Source of the DNA: an uncultured Bacilli bacterium
GTDB lineage: Bacteria; Bacillota_I; Bacilli_A; RF39; UBA660
Assembly: GCA_934149465.1 (NCBI GenBank)
Contig: CAKPEZ010000005.1
Span: 1 to 64,000, forward strand
DNA length: 64,000 nucleotides
Reading direction: 5' to 3'
The notes under the pieces are model-generated. The model made no database searches and was not told where the DNA came from. It saw nothing but the letters and a program-made list of their open reading frames with translations. Both the position numbers and the translations under genes were made by a program. Of the stretch, positions 1 through 7,804 are shown piece by piece (position 1 is the first letter of the stretch; each line of letters starts with the position of its first letter).

Positions 1-504
1 CCAGAAGGATATAAATTTGTTGGAGAAGCTCCTTCAATGATAATCAAAACTGAAGGAAACAATATAGATGTAATCTACGTAAAAGATACTTTCAATTATG
101 TTATTAATTATTATAAAGATTCAAAATCAGATGATAATTATTTAGGTAATGTAAGTGATAGTGCTTTATATGGAGATAAAATTGTGGCAGATACAACAAA
201 GTATCTACCAGAAGGATACAAGTTTGTTGGAGTAGAACCATCAATGGTAATTAAGACAAACGGAAATGTAATAGATGTAATCTATACAAAAGAAAATTAT
301 AACTATACAGTTAACTACTATAAAGATTCAATTAGTTTAGAAAATCATTTAGGAACAGTAAGTGAATCAGCATTATATGGTGATGAGATTATTGCAGATA
401 CAACAAAGTATTTACCAGAAGGATATAAATTTGTTGGAGAAGCTCCTTCAATGATAATCAAAACTGAAGGAAACAATATAGATGTAATCTATGTTAAGAA
501 AGAA
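1..504 (+). repeat. 207-bp (69-codon) tandem repeats in the surface-protein gene
   Basis: Units run at about 91-297 and 298-504, with a partial unit before 91 and a divergent one from 505. Bases 1-77 are identical to bases 415-491, two periods apart, while the unit between them is diverged. Near-identity at DNA level between non-adjacent units suggests recent gene conversion or copy-number change. Confidence 0.85.
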
Positions 505-828
505 TTAATTTATACTGTTGAATATTATTTTGATGGCATTATTGATGAACAATTAACAGAAGAATATACAGCATTATATGGTGATGTAATTTCTGAATAT
601 GTTGATAAAACTAAAGAAAATTATATTTTAGATATTAACAACCCAGTTAATGTTCCACTAGTAATTAGCGAAAAAGATAATGTTATTAAAGTATATTATG
701 TATATGACGAAGGAGAAATTATTCCTCCATATACCGGAAGTACAGATAACGGTTTATTTAATTTACTATTCTTCTTAGCATCAGTATTAATAATTACTAA
801 GATTAATTTAAAAACTAAGGAAAATTAA
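1..828 (+). CDS. Wall-anchored repeat surface protein (MucBP-like), 3' part
   Basis: The reading frame is open from base 1, so the true start lies upstream and 275 residues are visible. It consists of roughly 69-residue modules with the pattern YxVNYYKD, LYGD, TTKYLPEGYKFVG and NxIDVIY, which resembles MucBP/Flg_new-type repeats of Gram-positive adhesins. The C-terminus has PPYTG, then a hydrophobic stretch (LFNLLFFLASVLIIT) and a short tail with several lysines, which looks like a variant sortase signal. It is probably exported and covalently wall-linked. The ligand is unknown. The stop codon lies inside a strong terminator, so it ends its transcription unit. Sortase recognition of PPYTG is inference from the layout, not from a known motif match. 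Confidence 0.75.
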   Translation, partial: PEGYKFVGEAPSMIIKTEGNNIDVIYVKDTFNYVINYYKDSKSDDNYLGNVSDSALYGDKIVADTTKYLPEGYKFVGVEPSMVIKTNGNVIDVIYTKENYNYTVNYYKDSISLENHLGTVSESALYGDEIIADTTKYLPEGYKFVGEAPSMIIKTEGNNIDVIYVKKELIYTVEYYFDGIIDEQLTEEYTALYGDVISEYVDKTKENYILDINNPVNVPLVISEKDNVIKVYYVYDEGEIIPPYTGSTDNGLFNLLFFLASVLIITKINLKTKEN

Positions 829-853
829 GTTTATTGCTTAATTTTCCTTTTAT
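817..853 (+). terminator. Rho-independent terminator of the surface-protein gene
   Basis: A perfect 13-bp stem pairs 817-829 with 837-849 around a 7-base loop and is followed by T-rich sequence. It overlaps the stop codon at 826-828. Confidence 0.9.
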
Positions 854-870
854 TTTATAGTAATCTATGA

Positions 871-876
871 TATAAT
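871..876 (+). promoter_or_regulatory. -10 element of the rimP-nusA-infB operon promoter
   Basis: TATAAT at 871-876 lies just downstream of the preceding terminator. No clear -35 hexamer is seen at 17 bp spacing. Confidence 0.6.
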
Positions 877-892
877 GTAGTTACTTGAGGAG

Positions 893-918
893 AAAGAGTG
901 GCATTATAACCACTCTTT
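893..918 (+). promoter_or_regulatory. rimP 5' leader hairpin
   Basis: A perfect 9-bp stem pairs 893-901 (AAAGAGTGG) with 910-918 (CCACTCTTT) in the leader between the promoter and the rimP RBS. A hairpin of this AAAGAGTGG type before rimP/ylxS is, from memory, common in Bacillota. It has no long U-tract, so its role is more likely RNA processing, stability or protein binding than termination. Confidence 0.6.
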
Positions 919-940
919 CAAATTATGTAAGGAGGAAGTT

Positions 941-1201
941 ATGGATCTTGCTGAAAAGGTTAGAAGAGCAATAGCAAAGCAACTAGAAGAAGTTAGTTTA
1001 AGTGTTTGTGAGGTTGTTTATGAAAAAGAAGGAAATACCAATTTTTTAAGAATTATGATTGATAAAGTAGGTGGAGTTGATATAGATACTTGCGTTTTAG
1101 CAACTAATATTATTAATCCTATTTTAGATGAGCATGATTTTATTAAAGAAAGTTATATTTTAGATGTTTCCTCAAAAGAAAGTGGTGATAATAATGAATA
1201 G
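941..1201 (+). CDS. rimP: Ribosome maturation factor RimP, N-terminal domain only
   Basis: RimP helps assemble the 30S subunit. This 86-residue protein matches the N-terminal alpha/beta domain: it starts with an amphipathic helix (AEKVRRAIAKQLEE) and ends at YILDVSSKES, close to the EVSSPG boundary where typical proteins continue into the SH3-like C-terminal domain. Usual family length is about 150 residues, so the second domain is missing. It is preceded by a TAAGGAGG RBS and overlaps nusA by 8 bp, so it heads the operon as expected. There is no sign of frameshifted C-domain sequence, because the downstream DNA is nusA itself. Confidence 0.8.
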   Translation: MDLAEKVRRAIAKQLEEVSLSVCEVVYEKEGNTNFLRIMIDKVGGVDIDTCVLATNIINPILDEHDFIKESYILDVSSKESGDNNE

Positions 1202-2246
1202 TAAAGAATTTATGATTGCACTTGATGCAATTGTTAAAGAGAAAGGCATTGATAAAAAAATTGTTCTTGATGCAATGGAACAAGCTTTATCAGCAGCATA
1301 CAAGAAAAATGAAGGTTTATCAAACGTTCGAGTTGATGTAAATGGTGATACTGGTGAAATTAAAGTGTATTCTTTTAAAACAGTAGTAGAAAATTTAGAA
1401 GATGATGAATTAGAAATTTCTTTAGAAGATGCTAGAAAAATTGTTCCAGGTATTGAAATTGGAGAAACTATTGAGGAAGAAGTAACTCCTAAAGATTTTG
1501 GAAGAGTAGCAGCTGCTACTGCAAAACAAGTAGTAATTCAAAAAATAAAAGAAGCAGAAAAAAATAGTATTATGGAAGAATTTAAAGACAAGCAAGATGA
1601 ATTGGTAGTTGGTATTTTAACTAGAGAAGATGAGAACAATTATTTTGTTGATTTAGGACGTATTTGTGGTATTTTACCTAAAAGTGAGATTATTCCTGGT
1701 GAAAAATTAGTAATGGAATCAAGTGTTAAAGCTTATATTTCTAAGTTAGAACTAGGTACTAAGGGACAACTTATTCTTCTTTCTAGAACTCATTATGGAT
1801 TTTTAAAAAGACTTTTAGAATTAGAAATTCCAGAGCTTAGTGATGGTAGTATTTTCCTTTATAGCGTTGCTCGCGATGCTGGTTCTAGAAGTAAGATTAG
1901 TGTTTATAGTGAAAATAGTAATATTGATCCAGTTGGTGCAATTATAGGTGGTAAGGGTGCTAGAATTAATCGTATTTCTAAAGAATTAAATGGCGAAAAA
2001 ATTGACGTTATTCTATATGATAAAGACCCTATCAAATTTATTCAAAATGCTCTTAGTCCAGCTAAGAATGTTAAAGTAATAATTAAAGATCCTAAAAAGC
2101 AAGAAGCACTTGCTATAGTAGATCAAAATAATTTGTCACTTGCAATTGGTAAGAAGGGACAAAATGTTAAGTTAGCTGCCCGTTTGACACATTATAAAAT
2201 AGATGTTAAAACAGAAGAACAAGCTCAAAAAGAAAATTTAATTTAG
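1194..2246 (+). CDS. nusA: Transcription termination/antitermination protein NusA
   Basis: NusA binds RNA polymerase and nascent RNA and modulates pausing, termination and rRNA antitermination. The 350-residue protein shows the N-terminal polymerase-binding domain (SKEFMIALDAIVKEKG, then ALSAAYKKN), an S1 domain around residues 130-200, and two KH domains, with the first KH signature GAIIGGKGARINRI and the second LAIGKKGQNVKLAARL. The ATG at 1194 is preferred over an earlier in-frame start at 1164, because the family N-terminus begins here and the start overlaps the rimP stop in translational-coupling fashion. No acidic C-terminal repeats are present, as in other Bacillota. Confidence 0.95.
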   Translation: MNSKEFMIALDAIVKEKGIDKKIVLDAMEQALSAAYKKNEGLSNVRVDVNGDTGEIKVYSFKTVVENLEDDELEISLEDARKIVPGIEIGETIEEEVTPKDFGRVAAATAKQVVIQKIKEAEKNSIMEEFKDKQDELVVGILTREDENNYFVDLGRICGILPKSEIIPGEKLVMESSVKAYISKLELGTKGQLILLSRTHYGFLKRLLELEIPELSDGSIFLYSVARDAGSRSKISVYSENSNIDPVGAIIGGKGARINRISKELNGEKIDVILYDKDPIKFIQNALSPAKNVKVIIKDPKKQEALAIVDQNNLSLAIGKKGQNVKLAARLTHYKIDVKTEEQAQKENLI

Positions 2247-2255
2247 GTGATTGTA

Positions 2256-2513
2256 ATGAAAAAAATACCTATGCGTACTTGTGTAGTAACTAAAGAAAGA
2301 CTTCCTAAAAAAGATCTTTTAAGAATTGTTAAGAATAATGAAGGCGAAATATTTGTTGATGTTACTGGTAAGCAAAATGGTCATGGTGTTTACATAAAGA
2401 AAGATATGGATACTTTACTAAAAGCTAAAAAAGGAAAAGCTTTAGAAAGAGCTTTAGAAACTACAATAGATGAACGCATATATGAAGATATAAAAAATAT
2501 AATAGAAATGTAA
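2256..2513 (+). CDS. ylxR: YlxR family nucleic-acid-binding protein
   Basis: A small basic protein (85 residues) of the DUF448/YlxR family, always found beside nusA. The signature PMRTCVVTKERLPKKDLLRIV near the N-terminus is the conserved CxxC-like/RTC region of the family (here C with K/E instead of a second Cys). Family members have been linked to RNase P or RNA regulation. The ATG at 2256 follows AGGTG with about 6 bp spacing and is preferred to the GTG at 2247. The L7Ae-like ylxQ gene that usually follows is absent; infB comes next. Confidence 0.9.
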   Translation: MKKIPMRTCVVTKERLPKKDLLRIVKNNEGEIFVDVTGKQNGHGVYIKKDMDTLLKAKKGKALERALETTIDERIYEDIKNIIEM

Positions 2514-2537
2514 AATAAATAATTGGAGGTGTTACTT

Positions 2538-4628
2538 ATGATGAGTGTAAAAGAGTATGCTTTAGATATGGGAAAGACAGTAAATGAAGTAATTGAAATT
2601 TTAAAGAAATTAGGATATACAGTTAATCAAGATGATATGCTTGATGATGAAATGATTATTAGTTTGGATAATGAACTTCAAAATGATAATGAAGATTTTA
2701 CTGATTCTTATTTAGAGAAACTTGAAGAGGTAACCACACCTGTCAAAAAAAATGTTGAACCTATTAAACAAAATAAGGTTAAAAGTAAAAAGAAAAATGA
2801 TGTTTCTAAAAAAGATAATTTTAAAAGATTAAAAAAAGAAATTTATAAACATAAAGAAAAATTTAGTGGAAATAGTAATGAAGATGATCAAGTAATTCTT
2901 TTTAAAGAAGGAATGACTGTTGGTGATTTAGCTAATTTGCTTGTTGTATCTCCTGCTGAAGTTATTAAGAAGTTATTTAATCTTGGAATTATGATGACTG
3001 TTAATAATAATATTGATTTTACTGCTGCTGAGATAGTGGTTAGTGATTATGGAAGAGAACTTAAGAGAGAAGAAACTCGTAATGAAGCTAATTTTGAAGA
3101 GTTTGAAATTATAGATAATGCTGAAGATTTAGTTTCAAGACCTCCAGTAGTTACTATTATGGGACATGTTGATCATGGTAAAACTACACTTCTTGATACT
3201 ATTAGAAAAACTAATGTTGTATCATCAGAAGCAGGTGGTATTACTCAGCATATAGGGGCATATCAAATTGATTATAAGGGTAGAAAGATTACTTTTATAG
3301 ATACTCCTGGACATGCTGCATTTACTGAAATGCGTGCTAGAGGAGCTGCTATTACAGATATTGTTATTATTATAGTAGCAGCTGATGATGGAGTAATGCC
3401 ACAAACTAAGGAAGCAATAGACCATGCTAAGGCAGCTGGAGTTCCAATTATAGTTGCGATTAATAAGATTGATAAACCTACTGCTAATCCGGATCGTGTA
3501 ATGACTGAGATGTCACAAAATGGAATTACTCCAGATATCTGGGGCGGAGACGTTATGTTTGTTAATATTTCTGCTGCTGTTGGTACTGGTATAGATGATT
3601 TATTAGAAAGAATTTTATTATTAGCAGATTTAAATAATTATACTGCTAATCCTAATAGATATGCTTCTGGTACTGTTATTGAAGCAAGACAAGATAAAAA
3701 TGCTGGTAGTGTAGCAACACTTCTTGTTCAAAATGGAACTCTTCGTTTAGGAGATGCAATAGTAGTTGGAACAACTTATGGAAAGGTTAGAACTTTAAAA
3801 AATGATCGTTTAGATGATTTGGTTGAAGCACTTCCTTCAATGCCTGTATCCATTACTGGACTTAATGATGTTCCATCAGCTGGGGATAAGTTCTTTGTTT
3901 TTGAAAGTGAGAAAAAAGCTCATGCAGTTTGTGAACAAAGAATTAATCAATTAAAAGAAAAAAATAATCAAAAGGCTTCTTCTTTGTCATTAGATGATTT
4001 GTTTAATCAAATTAATGCTGGTATTAAAGAAATTAATATTGTATTAAAAGCTGATGTTAAGGGAAGTGAAGAAGCTGTAAAGAATAGTCTTTTAAAGATT
4101 AATGTTGAAGGCGTAAAAGTAAATGTTATCAGAAGTGGTGTTGGCGCTATTAGCGAGAGTGATGTTTTATTAGCATCTGCTTCAAATGCAATTATTATTG
4201 GATTTAATATTAGACCTGATTCTAAAATGAGTGAATTTGCAAAAGAAAAAGGTGTTGATATTAGAATGTATAATATCATTTATAAGGTAGTAGAAGAAAT
4301 TGAATCAGCAATGCGTGGTATTCTTGATCCAGAGTATGAAGAAAAAATACTTGGTGAAGCTGAAATTAGAAAATTATTTAAGTTTTCTAAAGTAGGAACT
4401 ATTGCTGGATGTTACGTTACTTCTGGTGTTATTAAAAGAGACGCTAAGGCAAGAATTATTCGTGATGGAGTAGTTATTTATGATGGTAATATTAATTCTG
4501 TTGCCAGAGAAAAAGATCAAGTAAAAGAAGTAAAACAAGGACTTGAATGTGGTATTACAATTGAAAATTATAATGATCTTAAGGAAAAAGATATCATTGA
4601 AGCTTATGAAATGGTCGTTGTAAAATAG
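2538..4628 (+). CDS. infB: Translation initiation factor IF-2
   Basis: IF-2 is the GTPase that brings initiator tRNA to the 30S subunit and promotes subunit joining. The start at 2538 is 7 bp after GGAGGT; a TTG at 2523 is less likely. The protein (696 residues) has an N-terminal IF2_N domain ([11 protein letters not shown]), a lysine-rich linker, a second IF2_N-like domain, then the G domain with G1 [10 protein letters not shown]3 DTPGHAAF and G4 NKID, followed by domain II, the IF-2 domain III and the C2 tRNA-binding domain. The N-terminal linker is short compared with larger bacterial IF-2 proteins. Confidence 0.97.
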   Translation: MMSVKEYALDMGKTVNEVIEILKKLGYTVNQDDMLDDEMIISLDNELQNDNEDFTDSYLEKLEEVTTPVKKNVEPIKQNKVKSKKKNDVSKKDNFKRLKKEIYKHKEKFSGNSNEDDQVILFKEGMTVGDLANLLVVSPAEVIKKLFNLGIMMTVNNNIDFTAAEIVVSDYGRELKREETRNEANFEEFEIIDNAEDLVSRPPVVTIMGHVDHGKTTLLDTIRKTNVVSSEAGGITQHIGAYQIDYKGRKITFIDTPGHAAFTEMRARGAAITDIVIIIVAADDGVMPQTKEAIDHAKAAGVPIIVAINKIDKPTANPDRVMTEMSQNGITPDIWGGDVMFVNISAAVGTGIDDLLERILLLADLNNYTANPNRYASGTVIEARQDKNAGSVATLLVQNGTLRLGDAIVVGTTYGKVRTLKNDRLDDLVEALPSMPVSITGLNDVPSAGDKFFVFESEKKAHAVCEQRINQLKEKNNQKASSLSLDDLFNQINAGIKEINIVLKADVKGSEEAVKNSLLKINVEGVKVNVIRSGVGAISESDVLLASASNAIIIGFNIRPDSKMSEFAKEKGVDIRMYNIIYKVVEEIESAMRGILDPEYEEKILGEAEIRKLFKFSKVGTIAGCYVTSGVIKRDAKARIIRDGVVIYDGNINSVAREKDQVKEVKQGLECGITIENYNDLKEKDIIEAYEMVVVK

Positions 4629-4639
4629 GAGGATGTTAT

Positions 4640-4993
4640 ATGAGTGTTAAATTAGAACGTTTGGGTAACATAATGGTTGAAGAAATAAGTAAAATTATTC
4701 GTGATGAAGTAAAAGATGAAGATGTTAAGTATGTAACCATTAATCATGTTGATATTACTAATGACTTAAGCTTTGCTAAAGTGTATTTTACTACTCTTGT
4801 TGATCAGGAACGTGATAGTGTGACTAAGGCATTAAAAAGAGCATCTAAGTTTATCCGTGGTAAACTTTGTGATAGAGTTGAGATTAGAAAAATGCCAGAA
4901 CTTATTTTTGTTTATGATGATTCTGTTTTATATGGTGCTAAAATTGAAAATATTATAAAAGAATTGCATGAAGAAGAAAATAATGAAGAGTAA
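4640..4993 (+). CDS. rbfA: 30S ribosome-binding factor RbfA
   Basis: RbfA binds free 30S subunits late in maturation of the 16S 5' domain. The 117-residue product has the family's KH-like fold pattern: RLGNIMVEEISKII at the N-terminus, a central DLSFAKVYFTTL strand and RKMPELIFVYDDS near the C-terminus. An AGGAGG RBS overlaps the infB stop codon. It overlaps truB by 11 bp, so the operon is tightly coupled. Confidence 0.95.
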   Translation: MSVKLERLGNIMVEEISKIIRDEVKDEDVKYVTINHVDITNDLSFAKVYFTTLVDQERDSVTKALKRASKFIRGKLCDRVEIRKMPELIFVYDDSVLYGAKIENIIKELHEEENNEE

Positions 4994-5855
4994 TTATTTT
5001 TTAGTAGTTAATAAAGAAGTAGGTTATACATCAAGAGATGTTGTAAATATAGTAAGTAAGATTATTGGTACTAAGAAAATAGGTCATACTGGTACTTTAG
5101 ATCCTCTTGCTAAAGGTGTGTTAGTTCTTTGCGTAAATAAATATACATCTTTAAGTGAGCTAGTTACTAGTTATGATAAAGAATATGCCGCATCAATGGT
5201 TCTTGGAATTGAAACTGATACGTTAGATATAACTGGTAATGAAGTAAAAAGAAAAGATATATCTTTAATAAGTGATGAACAAATAAAAAATGCATTTGCA
5301 TATTTTAATGGGAGGACTTATCTTCAAGAAGTTCCATTATATTCGGCTGTAAAAATAAATGGTCATAGATTATATGAATATGCCAGAAATAATATTAAAG
5401 TTGATTTGCCTAAAAGAGAAGTTACTATTTATAATATAGAAATTTTAGATATTTCTAGAATAAATGAAAATATTATAATTAAATTTAAGACTAAGGTAAG
5501 TAAAGGAACTTATATTAGAAGTTTAATTAGAGATATTGCTTATTATTTAGATAATTATGCAGTAATGAGTGAATTAACTAGAACAAAGCAAGGCGTTTTT
5601 GATATAAAAGATAGTTATACTATTGATGATATTAAAAGTGGTAATTATGCTACTTTAAAGTTAGAAGATGTAACTTCTATTAATAAAATTCCTGTATTAG
5701 AAGAAAAACTTTTGAAAAAAATTAGTAATGGGGCAATTCTAGAGAATTTAGATTATCCATTTGATTTAGTATTATTTGTAAATTCAAATAATGAAGATAT
5801 TGCTATATATAAAAAAAGTGATGTAAATAAATGGATTTTATATAAAATGCTATAA
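4983..5855 (+). CDS. truB: tRNA pseudouridine(55) synthase TruB
   Basis: TruB isomerises U55 in the T-loop of elongator tRNAs. The 290-residue protein begins NYFLVVNKEVGYTSRDVV and carries the catalytic motif GHTGTLDPLAKGVL, whose Asp is the nucleophile, followed by the DKEYAA and SKGTYIRSL motifs of the family. The ATG at 4983 is preferred over 4968, because it fits the family N-terminus and leaves only an 11-bp overlap with rbfA. A terminator follows, so this is the last gene of the rimP-truB operon. ribF, the usual next gene, is not here. Confidence 0.95.
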   Translation: MKSNYFLVVNKEVGYTSRDVVNIVSKIIGTKKIGHTGTLDPLAKGVLVLCVNKYTSLSELVTSYDKEYAASMVLGIETDTLDITGNEVKRKDISLISDEQIKNAFAYFNGRTYLQEVPLYSAVKINGHRLYEYARNNIKVDLPKREVTIYNIEILDISRINENIIIKFKTKVSKGTYIRSLIRDIAYYLDNYAVMSELTRTKQGVFDIKDSYTIDDIKSGNYATLKLEDVTSINKIPVLEEKLLKKISNGAILENLDYPFDLVLFVNSNNEDIAIYKKSDVNKWILYKML

Positions 5856-5876
5856 ACTTATTATAGCGTTTTTTTT
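5847..5876 (+). terminator. Terminator after truB
   Basis: GCTATAA (5849-5855) pairs with TTATAGC (5861-5867), extended by wobble pairs, loop of 5, followed by a run of eight T. The stem overlaps the truB stop codon. Confidence 0.88.
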
Positions 5877-5919
5877 ATAAATTATGGTATAATTATCTTA
5901 AGAATAGGGATTGATAATT

Positions 5920-6447
5920 ATGATGAAATTTTTTTCAAATAAAAAGATGATTTTATTTTGGGGTAGTATTTTGATTATATTTATTGTAGTTCTTGGAGTG
6001 GCGGGATGGCTTAGAATTATCGAGTATTCTAAAGATAAGAATGCGTATTTAGATGATTTAGAAATTACTTATGTGGGTGGAAATGAATTTTATTCTAATA
6101 ATTTAGAGCCTAGTTTAACCAAAGATGGGGGAATAAAAAAAGAGATAAAAATAGATAACAAATTTGGTAATGTGAAAGATATTAGCATTTTTCTTGGAAT
6201 TAACAATATAAATCCTAGTTTAAAAAATGAATATTTTAAATGGGAATTATATGAAAATGGGGACTTTCTTACTTCTTCTGATTTTTCTTCTGCTAATACA
6301 GGGACAATGCTTAATATAATAAAAAAAGAAATTTCTCTTAAAAACTATGATTATACTTTTTATGTATGGATTGATGCTAATAAGATAAATAATTCGTTTC
6401 AAAATGGAGATTTTTCTTTTACTTTATATGTTTCTAAGAATAATTAG
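5920..6447 (+). CDS. Membrane-anchored exported protein of unknown function
   Basis: No family is recognised. The 175-residue protein has a short basic start (KFFSNKK), one transmembrane or uncleaved signal segment (about residues 10-30), and an extracytoplasmic domain rich in Asn, Ile and Lys with a predicted beta-sandwich-like alternation (LEITYVGG, FSFTLYVSKNN). It stands alone between two terminators with its own TATAAT at 5888-5893. The start at 5920 sits 9 bp after AGGGA; the next ATG at 5923 is possible. The overall form recalls the exported protein at 12577, which also has one N-terminal helix and a beta-rich ectodomain, but no direct homology can be claimed. Confidence 0.7.
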   Translation: MMKFFSNKKMILFWGSILIIFIVVLGVAGWLRIIEYSKDKNAYLDDLEITYVGGNEFYSNNLEPSLTKDGGIKKEIKIDNKFGNVKDISIFLGINNINPSLKNEYFKWELYENGDFLTSSDFSSANTGTMLNIIKKEISLKNYDYTFYVWIDANKINNSFQNGDFSFTLYVSKNN

Positions 6448-6455
6448 ATGTTTGA

Positions 6456-6486
6456 CACTACTAATAAATAGTAGTGCCTTTTTTTA
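6456..6486 (+). terminator. Terminator after the small membrane-anchored protein gene
   Basis: CACTACTA (6456-6463) pairs with TAGTAGTG (6469-6476) around a 5-base loop and is followed by CCTTTTTTT. Confidence 0.9.
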
Positions 6487-6496
6487 TTTAATATGT

Positions 6497-6502
6497 TATA
6501 AT
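6497..6502 (+). promoter_or_regulatory. -10 element of the pgk-tpiA operon promoter
   Basis: TATAAT at 6497-6502 follows the terminator of the previous gene. The leader it would start runs more than 100 bases to pgk, far longer than most leaders in this window. Confidence 0.6.
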
Positions 6503-6509
6503 TTACTTA

Positions 6510-6607
6510 TGAATAAGAGATATAACCTGAAAACGTGGAATAAATTTATTACAAGTTTTCATGGCTGCGTGCGTCTTGAAGACGAGCCTTAAATGAGGCG
6601 GAAAGGA
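6510..6607 (+). promoter_or_regulatory. Structured leader RNA candidate upstream of pgk
   Basis: The stretch between the -10 element and pgk contains unusual GC-richer sequence and nested pairing. TGAAAAC (6528-6534) pairs with GTTTTCA (6555-6561), with an inner AATAAA/TTTATT stem. GGCT (6563-6566) pairs with AGCC (6585-6588) enclosing CGTC-TTGAA-GACG. GCCT can alternatively pair with AGGC just before the RBS, which would compete with that helix. I cannot match it to a known riboswitch consensus. It may be a regulatory leader for the glycolytic/glycolipid operon. Confidence 0.4.
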
Positions 6608-6619
6608 ATGAAACTTATT

Positions 6620-7804
6620 ATGAAGAAGACAATTATGGATTATGATTTAAATAATAAAAAAGTTATTATTAGATGTGATTTTAATGTTCCTATAAGTGAT
6701 TCTAAAATTACTGATGATACTAAGATAAAAGAGGCGTTAGATACTATTAGATATGCTATAAAAAATAATGCTAAGGTTATTTTGATGTCTCATTTAGGAA
6801 AAGTTAAAGTACCTAGTGATAAAGAAAGTAATAGCTTAAGAATAGTTGCACAAAGATTAGGAGAATTACTTGGTCAAAAAGTTTATTTTTGCCCAGAAAC
6901 TCATGGCCCTACTTTAGAGAATATGGTAAATACTTTAAAAGATGGCGAAGTATTACTTATGGAAAATACTAGATTTGAAGATTTAGAAGGAAAAAAAGAA
7001 AGTTCTTGTGATTTAGAACTTTCAAAATATTGGGCCAGTTTAGGAGAACTTTTTATAAATGATGCATATGGTTCTTGCCATAGAGCACATGCTTCTGTAA
7101 GTGGAATTCCTAAATATTTAGATAGTGGAATTGGCTTTCTTGTTTCAAAAGAGATAAAAGCTTTAGAAGGAATACTAAATGATAATACTCATCCCTTTGT
7201 AGTAATTATGGGAGGTAAAAAGATTAGTGATAAAATAGTTTTGACAGAAAATTTGCTTAAAAAATGTGATATTTTATTAGTTGGTGGAGGTATGTCTAAT
7301 ACTTATTTAAAGGCACTTAACTATAATGTTGGACTTTCTATTTACGATCCAGATAACATTGATTTTTGCAAGTCAATTTTAGAAAAATATTCTGATAAAA
7401 TATTTCTTCCTATTGATGTGGTTGCTAGTAAAAGTTTAGATGGAGAGAAGGAAGCTATAAATAAAGATGTTTCTTTAGTAGAAGATGATGATTATATTTT
7501 AGATATTGGTGAAAAGACTAGAAAGTTATTTGCAGAAAAATTAAAAGAAAGTAAGAGAGCTATTGTAAATGGACCTATGGGTTTATTTGAGATAGATGCC
7601 TTCTCTAATGGAACTAAAGCTATATATGAGGCTTTAGATAATTACAAAGTAAAAACTTTAATAGGAGGAGGAGATACTGCTTTTTCTGTTAATAAATTAG
7701 GATTTAAGAATAAATTTTATCATGTTTCTACTGGTGGAGGCGCTACTCTTGAATATTTAGAAGGAAAAATGCTTCCTGGTATTGAGGCAATTGATGAAAA
7801 ATAA
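6620..7804 (+). CDS. pgk: Phosphoglycerate kinase
   Basis: Catalyses transfer of the acyl phosphate of 1,3-bisphosphoglycerate to ADP in glycolysis, in the cytosol. From the ATG at 6620 the protein is 394 residues, the usual length. It shows the N-terminal RCDFNVP substrate-binding motif, MSHLGK, the ENTRFEDLEG segment, NDAYGSCHRAHAS, the hinge region with MGGKKISDKI, and the C-terminal nucleotide-binding GGGDT and STGGGA motifs. Earlier in-frame ATGs at 6593 and 6608 would add residues that do not fit the family. It heads an operon with a flippase-like gene, a GT4 gene and tpiA, an unusual insertion of envelope genes between two glycolytic genes. Confidence 0.96.
   Translation: MKKTIMDYDLNNKKVIIRCDFNVPISDSKITDDTKIKEALDTIRYAIKNNAKVILMSHLGKVKVPSDKESNSLRIVAQRLGELLGQKVYFCPETHGPTLENMVNTLKDGEVLLMENTRFEDLEGKKESSCDLELSKYWASLGELFINDAYGSCHRAHASVSGIPKYLDSGIGFLVSKEIKALEGILNDNTHPFVVIMGGKKISDKIVLTENLLKKCDILLVGGGMSNTYLKALNYNVGLSIYDPDNIDFCKSILEKYSDKIFLPIDVVASKSLDGEKEAINKDVSLVEDDDYILDIGEKTRKLFAEKLKESKRAIVNGPMGLFEIDAFSNGTKAIYEALDNYKVKTLIGGGDTAFSVNKLGFKNKFYHVSTGGGATLEYLEGKMLPGIEAIDEK

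Noticed and set aside
3225..3425. Minus-strand ORF inside infB
   Set aside because: Fully inside the G-domain coding region of infB, no RBS, composition is an anti-sense shadow.
4007..4279. Minus-strand ORF inside infB
   Set aside because: Shadow of the conserved IF-2 domain III region, no promoter or RBS.
6404..6592. Plus-strand ORF spanning a terminator and the pgk leader
   Set aside because: Runs through the terminator at 6456-6486 and the structured leader, no RBS, peptide has no coherent features.
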